11,006 nt of DNA from Methyloceanibacter sp. (GTDB lineage: Bacteria > Pseudomonadota > Alphaproteobacteria > Rhizobiales > Methyloligellaceae), in contig JALHTP010000338.1 of assembly GCA_022865725.1 (NCBI GenBank), positions 1-11,006 on the forward strand, given 5' to 3'. Below the pieces are notes generated by a model. The model did not search any database. It was not told where the DNA came from and was given only the letters and a program-made list of their open reading frames with translations. Within the stretch, counting starts at the first letter, position 1. Each line of letters opens with the position of its first letter. Positions 6,724-11,006 of this stretch are shown one piece after another. The translations under genes and the position numbers were made by a program.

Positions 6724-6747
6724 GTTGAACGGAAAAGACGTTGAACG
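6724..6747 (+). repeat. Tandem GTTGAACG pair upstream of the secreted-protein start
   Basis: GTTGAACG occurs at 6724-6731 and 6740-6747, repeated with a 16-base period, just before the AGGAG (6752-6756) of the GTG 6766 frame. It could be an operator with two half-sites on roughly opposite helix faces, or chance. Confidence 0.3.
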
Positions 6748-6765
6748 AGCCAGGAGAAAGAAGTC

Positions 6766-7212
6766 GTGAAATATCTCAAGACGCTCGTGGTCGCGTTGGG
6801 CGTCACTCTATGGCTGCCGATGGCGGCCCAGTCCGCAGACACATCGGCTGAGCCCGCAGAGAAACCAGCCCAGCCCGCGGAGGGCTCAGCGACGCCGGCA
6901 AAGTGTCTGGAGGCCGCGGTGAACCCCGTCACCGGCTTCGCGGTCTGCGTCAATCCCCGCGGGGCCCGGGTCATCGTGGCCCAGGCGCTGCTCGGCTTCC
7001 TTGTGCAAGGCAAGGATGCGGCGCGCATAGGACAAGAGGACCTCGCCCTGCTCGGTCAACTGAACGCCGCGCGCATTGCGCACAATCAGGCGCGAGCCGA
7101 CCTGATCTTCGAGACGTTTGACGTGAAGACTCACCGCCGATTGGGTGAGATTGACCTCCCCCGCCGCCTTGGTAAAGCTGCCGGAGTCGCAGATGGCTAC
7201 GAAGGTTCGTAA
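6766..7212 (+). pseudogene. 5' fragment of a secreted protein gene fused to antisense lysR sequence
   Basis: The start looks genuine: GTG 6766 has AGGAG nine bases upstream, and residues 1-24 (MKYLKTLVVALGVTLWLPMA, then AQSA) form a Sec signal peptide with likely cleavage after AQSA. A Pro/Ala/Glu linker (25-45) and a cysteine-containing segment CLEAAVNPVTGFAVCVNPRG (47-66) follow. From about residue 67 (near 6965) to the TAA at 7210-7212 the frame is simply the antisense of the lysR fragment, so this tail is unlikely to be native. I interpret the frame as a secreted-protein gene that lost its 3' part at a recombination junction. The original function is unknown. A short secreted chimera of about 123 residues could still be made, but nothing shows that it works. 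Confidence 0.6.
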
Positions 7213-7233
7213 GAGAACTGTGTCGTAAAGCAT
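6886..7233 (-). pseudogene. Truncated LysR-type regulator, DNA-binding domain only
   Basis: Residues 1-85 from ATG 7233 are a typical LysR N-terminus: MLYDTVLLRTFVAICDSGSF, then TKAAGEVNLTQSAVSLHVKRLE as the winged helix-turn-helix (about 21-42), the wing near RLIVRNARGVQLTEQGEVLL, and the start of the linker helix (YARRILALHKEAEQRLG). LysR regulators normally have about 300 residues. Here the effector-binding domain is absent: after about residue 86 (near 6975) the frame enters the antisense of the secreted-protein fragment and stops at residue 115. The ATG is 21 bp after the ccr stop on the same strand, so read-through from ccr is possible. The only ribosome-binding candidate is a weak ATAGG. 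A DNA-binding domain without an effector domain could act as a constitutive or competing factor, but decay is the simpler reading. Confidence 0.75.
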
Positions 7234-7248
7234 CAGCCTATCGCTGCT
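7225..7248. repeat. 24-bp direct repeat, copy 2
   Basis: This is the partner of 6594-6617, differing at two positions. On the minus strand it covers the ATG of the lysR fragment and its immediate upstream bases. A shorter direct repeat, TAGGCTG on the minus strand, occurs at 7257-7251 (including the ccr stop) and 7240-7234. Confidence 0.75.
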
Positions 7249-7254
7249 GACAGC

Positions 7255-8568
7255 CTAGCCGTTGTGCATCTGCCGGCTGGCCTCGAGCACATCCTCGAAG
7301 GTCCTGAGGCCCGTGCACGGCGCGCTCACGAGAACCGCCATGTTGCCCGGCCGATGCTCGTTCTTCCACATGCGCATATGGGCTTTCGGGATCTGCTCCC
7401 AGGGGAACACCTCGCTCATGCAAGGATCGATGCGCCGCTCGATGACGAGCCGGTTGGCTTGGCTGGCCTGGAGGAGATGAGCGAAATGCGAGCCCTGAAT
7501 GCGCTTCTGGTGCATCCATACATAGCGCGCGTCCATGGTGAGATTGTAGCCCGTGGTGCCGGCGCAGAACACGACCATGCCGCCGCGCTTCACCACGAAG
7601 CAGGAGACCGGGAAGGTCGCCTCGCCCGGATGCTCGAACACGCAGTCGACATTCACGCCCTTGCCGGTGGTTTCCCAGATCGCCTTGCCGAAACCGCGCA
7701 CCTCTTTCGCCCAGGCGTCGTATTCGGGCGTGCCGACTTTCGGCATCTGCCCCCAGCATTTGAAGTTATTGCGGTTGATCACGCCCTTAGCGCCGAGCGA
7801 CATGACATATTCGCGCTTTTCGTCGTCGGAGACGACACCGATGGCATTGGCGCCGGCCGTGGCGCAGAGCTGCACGGCCATCGAGCCGAGGCCGCCTGAC
7901 GCGCCCCACACCAGCACGTTGTGGCCGGGCTTCAGCGTATGCGGCCTGTGGCCGAACAGCATGCGATAGGAGGTCGCGAGCACCAGCGTGTAGCAGGCGG
8001 CCTCCTCCCAAGTGAGGTGCTTGGGCCGCTCCAAAAGCTGACGGTCCTGCACACGGGCGAACTGAGCGAAGGAGCCGTCCGGCGTCTCGTAGCCCCAGAT
8101 GCGCTGCGACGGCGAGAACATCGGATCGCCGCCATTGCATTCCTCGTCGTCGCCGTCGTCCTGGTTGCAGTGGATGACGACCTCGTCGCCGACCTTCCAG
8201 CGCTTGACCTTGGAGCCAACGGCCCAGACGATGCCCGACGCGTCGGAGCCGGCGATATGATAGGGGGTTTTGTGGACATCGAGCGTCGATAGCGGCTGCC
8301 CGAGCGAAGCCCACACGCCGTTATAATTGACGCCTGCGGCCATCACCAGCACGAGCACCTCGTGGCTATCGAGTTGCCAAGTCGGCAGCACCTCGACCTG
8401 CATGGCCTCGTCGGGAGGACCGTGCCGCTCTTTGCGGATCGCCCAGGCATACATGGTCTTCGGCACGTGGCCGAGCGGGGGAATCTCGCCGATCTCATAG
8501 AGATCTTTGACCACGCCCGCAGGCGCGGAACTGGCTTGAGACACAGCGGCCAACGACATCTCATTCAT
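7255..8568 (-). CDS. ccr: Crotonyl-CoA carboxylase/reductase
   Basis: Ccr catalyses the NADPH-dependent reductive carboxylation of crotonyl-CoA to (2S)-ethylmalonyl-CoA, the key step of the ethylmalonyl-CoA pathway, in the cytosol. From ATG 8568 it has 437 residues of the zinc-less medium-chain dehydrogenase/reductase type. The N-terminal segment DLYEIGEIPPLGHVPKTMYA (22-41) is a Ccr hallmark. HCNQDDGDDEECNGGDPMF (133-151) is a loop typical of Ccr, WGASGGLGS (221-229) is the NADPH motif, and FEHPGEATFPVS is at 311-322. Residues N81, E161 and H353 match the CO2-binding Asn, Glu and His described for enoyl-CoA carboxylase/reductases; Tyr160 stands where Phe occurs in the Kitasatospora enzyme. 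A GTG at 8613 would add 15 atypical residues; ATG 8568 is preferred, with a run of seven G eight bases upstream. It diverges from ecm across 402 bp. Confidence 0.97.
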   Translation of the reverse strand: MNEMSLAAVSQASSAPAGVVKDLYEIGEIPPLGHVPKTMYAWAIRKERHGPPDEAMQVEVLPTWQLDSHEVLVLVMAAGVNYNGVWASLGQPLSTLDVHKTPYHIAGSDASGIVWAVGSKVKRWKVGDEVVIHCNQDDGDDEECNGGDPMFSPSQRIWGYETPDGSFAQFARVQDRQLLERPKHLTWEEAACYTLVLATSYRMLFGHRPHTLKPGHNVLVWGASGGLGSMAVQLCATAGANAIGVVSDDEKREYVMSLGAKGVINRNNFKCWGQMPKVGTPEYDAWAKEVRGFGKAIWETTGKGVNVDCVFEHPGEATFPVSCFVVKRGGMVVFCAGTTGYNLTMDARYVWMHQKRIQGSHFAHLLQASQANRLVIERRIDPCMSEVFPWEQIPKAHMRMWKNEHRPGNMAVLVSAPCTGLRTFEDVLEASRQMHNG

Positions 8569-8970
8569 CCGGTTATCCCCCCCAGTCGACACTTGTTCGG
8601 CCTGTTTTTGCACTGCGGCAATTGTCTTCTATTCATCTCGCGACTGCAACAAATTTGCGACTGGCACCCTTAACACGCAAAAGCGCCGCAAAGGCGCCCC
8701 GGCTCCGCCCAAAATCCTCGCCATCCGGCTTGCCCGCCGATTGGGCAAGGAGCGTTAGCAAAAACCGAGCGGCCTGCCCAGGGGTCCCATCGACCATCGC
8801 AGCCCAGCCCTAAGGCCTAGCGTTCGGGCCCTGACCGTTCGCCCCATCGGCGCCTGAACACGGCGCTCTCGGCGCGCGTTTCCACTTCGGTGAAGAGATC
8901 AGGGTATGGTTGCTCAAGCGCTGCGAGCATGCTTCGATGCATGCAGAGAGCCAAGCAATCGAGCAAGACC
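8569..8970. promoter_or_regulatory. Divergent ccr-ecm intergenic region
   Basis: These 402 bases hold no convincing gene and should contain both promoters. Next to ccr, a seven-C run (8577-8583; G on the minus strand) forms its ribosome-binding region. An imperfect inverted repeat TGCAA-N5-TTGCG (8645-8659) lies 77-91 bases upstream of the ccr start and is flanked by two GCGACTG copies (8640-8646 and 8657-8663). GCGCC-GCAAA-GGCGC (8683-8697) forms a short stem followed on the minus strand by TTTT, a weak terminator or attenuator candidate. A 54-codon minus-strand frame (8797-8633) exists but has A/T-richer third positions than the neighbours and no clear ribosome-binding site. Near ecm, two GCATGC copies sit at 8927-8944. 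No promoter hexamers are called. Confidence 0.5.
8927..8944. repeat. Paired GCATGC palindromes in the ecm leader
   Basis: GCATGC occurs at 8927-8932 and 8939-8944 around TTCGAT. Each copy is self-complementary and the pair can form a six-base hairpin. It lies 26 bases before the ecm ATG, a plausible place for an operator or translational control element; no function is proven. Confidence 0.4.
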
Positions 8971-11004
8971 ATGAGCGGAAAGTCATCCAAGCGGGACAAG
9001 CCCTGGCTGTTCCGCACCTATGCGGGCCATTCCACGGCGACGGCCTCCAACGAGCTCTACCGGAAGAACCTCGCCAAGGGCCAGACCGGGCTGTCGGTCG
9101 CCTTCGATCTGCCGACCCAGACCGGCTACGATTCCGATCATCCGCTGGCGCGCGGCGAAGTCGGCAAAGTCGGCGTGCCGATCTCCCATCTCGGCGACAT
9201 GCGGAGCCTGTTCGAGGGCATCCCGTTGGCCGAGATGAACACCTCGATGACCATCAACGCCACGGCCGCCTGGCTGCTCGCGCTTTACATCGCCCTTGCC
9301 GACGAGCAGGGGGTCGATCGGGCGAAGCTCACCGGCACGGTGCAGAACGACATTTTGAAGGAGTATCTCTCGCGCGGCACCTATGTCTTTCCGCCGGCCC
9401 CGTCGCTCCGGCTGATCAAAGACACGATCGTCTATACCGGGCGCGAGTTGCCGAAATGGAACCCGACCAATGTCTGCTCCTATCATTTGCAGGAGGCGGG
9501 AGCGACGCCGGTGCAGGAGCTTGCCTTTGCGCTCGCCACGGCCGAGGCGGTGCTCGACGAGGTCAGGGGTTCCGGCGAGGTGCCGGAGGAGGATTTTCCG
9601 CGCGTGGTCGGCAGCATCAGCTTCTTCGTCAATGCCGGCGTGCGCTTCATCACCGAAATCGCCAAGATGCGCGCCTTCGTCGACCTGTGGGATGAGATCG
9701 CCGAGAAGCGCTATGGCGTCAAAGACCCTACGCTCCGGCGCTTCCGCTATGGCGTGCAGGTGAACTCGCTGGGGCTCACCGAGCAGCAGCCCGAGAACAA
9801 CGTCTACCGCATCTTGTTGTCGATGCTGGCGGTGACGCTGTCGAAGAAAGCCCGCGCGCGCGCCGTGCAGCTTCCCGCCTGGAACGAGGCGCTTGGACTG
9901 CCGACGCCTTTCGACCAGCAATGGTCGCTGCGGCTTCAGCAGATCGTGGCTTACGAGACCGACCTGCTCGACTATGGCGACATCTTCGACGGGTCGGTCG
10001 AGATCGAACGCAAGGTCGAGGAACTCAAAGCGGAGGCCCGCGCCGAACTTGCCAAGCTCCAGGCAAAGGGCGGGGCGGTCGCTGCCATCGACTACATGAA
10101 AGAGGCGCTGATCGCGTCCAACGCCGCGCGCGTGGAAGCGATCGAGAAGGGCGAGCAGGTGCTGGTCGGCGTCAACGCCTATACCGAGACCGAGGCCTCG
10201 CCGCTCTCGGCGAGCGGCATCGGGGGCATTCTCACCGTGCCGGAGTCGGTCGAGATCGGACAGATCGCGGCGCTTCAGGCCTGGAGGCAGCGGCGCGACG
10301 AGAAGGCCGTCCGCCAAGCGCTGGTCGATCTCAAATCGGCCGCCGCCGACGGCCGCAACATCATGCCGCCGTCGATTGAAGCCGCCAAAGCCGGCGTCAC
10401 CACCGGCGAATGGGGCCAGGTTCTGCGCGAGGTGTTCGGCGAATATCGCGCGCCGACCGGCATCCACGCCAAACACCCGGTCGACGAGGCAAGGCTCGAA
10501 ACGGTACGCCGGCAGGTGGAGAAGGTCTCCGGCAAGCTTGGCCGCACGCTCACTTTCGTGGTCGGCAAGCCCGGGCTCGATGGGCATTCCAACGGCGCCG
10601 AGCAGATCGCGGTGCGCGCCACCGATGTCGGCATGGACGTGGTCTATGACGGCATCAGGCTCACGCCCGCCGAGATCGTCGAGCAGGCGAAGGCGGCGCG
10701 CGCCCATGTGGTCGGGCTCTCGATCCTGTCGGGCTCCCATGTCTCGCTGGTGCGCGAGGTGGTGCAGCGCCTGCGCGAAGCGGGCCTCGGCGAGGTTCCG
10801 GTCGTGGTCGGTGGCATCATCCCGGCCGAGGACGTGAACATTCTGAAGCAATGCGGGGCGTCGGCGGTCTATACGCCCAAGAACTTCCAGCTCAACGACA
10901 TCATGACCGGCATCGTGCAGCTCGTCGACGCGAAGGCGGAAGCGCTCGTGCAGATCGAGATTCCCGTGCCGCCCTTGCGCGCGCGGGAGAAGGTGCCGCT
11001 GTGA
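8971..11004 (+). CDS. ecm: Ethylmalonyl-CoA mutase, adenosylcobalamin-dependent
   Basis: Ecm interconverts (2R)-ethylmalonyl-CoA and (2S)-methylsuccinyl-CoA by a coenzyme B12 radical mechanism in the cytosol. From ATG 8971 it has 677 residues. The N-terminus KPWLFRTYAGHSTATASNEL (10-29) is characteristic: YAGHSTA replaces the YAGFSTA of methylmalonyl-CoA mutases. The TIM-barrel domain (about 1-480) includes FDLPTQTGYDSDHP (45-58) and TGTVQNDILKEY (121-132). The C-terminal B12-binding domain (about 530-660) has DGHSNG (537-542) with the cobalt-ligating H539, then GLSILSGSH and VVVGG. A GTG at 8890 would add 27 residues of unusual composition, so the family start at 8971 is chosen even though no strong ribosome-binding sequence precedes it. 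It is one polypeptide, unlike the split mutases, and needs the product of the adenosyltransferase at 778-1356. It diverges from ccr. The gene is complete, ending two bases before the window edge. Confidence 0.97.
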   Translation: MSGKSSKRDKPWLFRTYAGHSTATASNELYRKNLAKGQTGLSVAFDLPTQTGYDSDHPLARGEVGKVGVPISHLGDMRSLFEGIPLAEMNTSMTINATAAWLLALYIALADEQGVDRAKLTGTVQNDILKEYLSRGTYVFPPAPSLRLIKDTIVYTGRELPKWNPTNVCSYHLQEAGATPVQELAFALATAEAVLDEVRGSGEVPEEDFPRVVGSISFFVNAGVRFITEIAKMRAFVDLWDEIAEKRYGVKDPTLRRFRYGVQVNSLGLTEQQPENNVYRILLSMLAVTLSKKARARAVQLPAWNEALGLPTPFDQQWSLRLQQIVAYETDLLDYGDIFDGSVEIERKVEELKAEARAELAKLQAKGGAVAAIDYMKEALIASNAARVEAIEKGEQVLVGVNAYTETEASPLSASGIGGILTVPESVEIGQIAALQAWRQRRDEKAVRQALVDLKSAAADGRNIMPPSIEAAKAGVTTGEWGQVLREVFGEYRAPTGIHAKHPVDEARLETVRRQVEKVSGKLGRTLTFVVGKPGLDGHSNGAEQIAVRATDVGMDVVYDGIRLTPAEIVEQAKAARAHVVGLSILSGSHVSLVREVVQRLREAGLGEVPVVVGGIIPAEDVNILKQCGASAVYTPKNFQLNDIMTGIVQLVDAKAEALVQIEIPVPPLRAREKVPL

Positions 11005-11006
11005 GC

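Larger units (their letters stand above)
6508..6765. other. Intergenic region with divergent starts and several short repeats
   Basis: No convincing gene is visible in these 258 bases. They separate the minus-strand small gene (start 6507) from the plus-strand secreted-protein fragment (GTG 6766), so both promoters should lie here. They also hold one copy of a 24-bp direct repeat (6594-6617), a nine-base inverted repeat with a nested alternative hairpin (6666-6713), and two direct copies of GTTGAACG (6724-6731 and 6740-6747). Confidence 0.5.

Noticed and set aside
8683..8701. Intrinsic terminator between ccr and ecm on the minus strand
   Set aside because: The stem is only five base pairs with a four-T run, and no minus-strand gene upstream needs terminating there; kept only as a note in the intergenic description.
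8633..8797. Minus-strand frame of 54 codons between ccr and ecm
   Set aside because: It has no convincing ribosome-binding sequence, its third positions are A/T-richer than the neighbouring genes, it covers the likely promoter region, and I recognise no family.
8817..9017. Minus-strand frame of 66 codons overlapping the ecm start
   Set aside because: It overlaps the conserved start of ecm antisense and shows no domain or clear ribosome-binding site.
8983..10851. Long minus-strand open frame (622 codons) opposite ecm
   Set aside because: It is the antisense shadow of the well-supported mutase, with low-complexity composition and no domain.

Overview
The window looks like a high-GC alphaproteobacterial chromosome, most likely of the Hyphomicrobiales (Rhizobiales) type. 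The reasons are the strong G/C preference at third codon positions, long antisense shadow frames, and close matches from memory to rhizobial and rhodobacterial proteins. No rRNA, tRNA, CRISPR array or intact mobile element is visible. The most informative content is three signature enzymes of the ethylmalonyl-CoA pathway (acetyl-CoA assimilation without isocitrate lyase): crotonyl-CoA carboxylase/reductase (ccr), coenzyme B12-dependent ethylmalonyl-CoA mutase (ecm) and (2S)-methylsuccinyl-CoA dehydrogenase (mcd). An ATP:cob(I)alamin adenosyltransferase, which makes the cofactor that Ecm needs, lies a few kilobases away.

Left part (1-3000, all minus strand). A compact gene run is read in the order TspO/MBR membrane protein, short-chain dehydrogenase/reductase (ATGA overlap), HIG1-type twin-helix small membrane protein, PduO-type adenosyltransferase, rhomboid protease. 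The first three and the last two genes are tightly spaced, with a 105-bp leader before the adenosyltransferase. Middle (3094-4425, plus strand): a polysaccharide deacetylase gene of different codon usage, intact except for one in-frame TAG. It converges on mcd with only 3 bp between the two stop codons.

Right part (4429-11006). On the minus strand are mcd (TTG start) and, upstream of it, a small 98-residue protein of unknown function. Then comes a scarred segment (about 6590-7255) in which the 5' end of a plus-strand secreted-protein gene is joined tail to tail with the 5' end of a minus-strand lysR-type regulator gene. It is bracketed by two 24-bp direct repeats with 22 of 24 matches. Beyond it, ccr (minus) and ecm (plus) diverge from a 402-bp intergenic region that should hold both promoters. 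Ecm ends two bases before the window edge.

How it fits together: Ccr makes ethylmalonyl-CoA from crotonyl-CoA, CO2 and NADPH. After epimerisation (gene not here), Ecm isomerises it to methylsuccinyl-CoA using adenosylcobalamin. Mcd then oxidises that to mesaconyl-CoA, passing electrons to ETF. I did not find an undescribed system that I could defend. The points most worth a second look are the amber-interrupted deacetylase, the chimeric lysR/secreted-protein junction with its direct repeats, and the small uncharacterised gene upstream of mcd.
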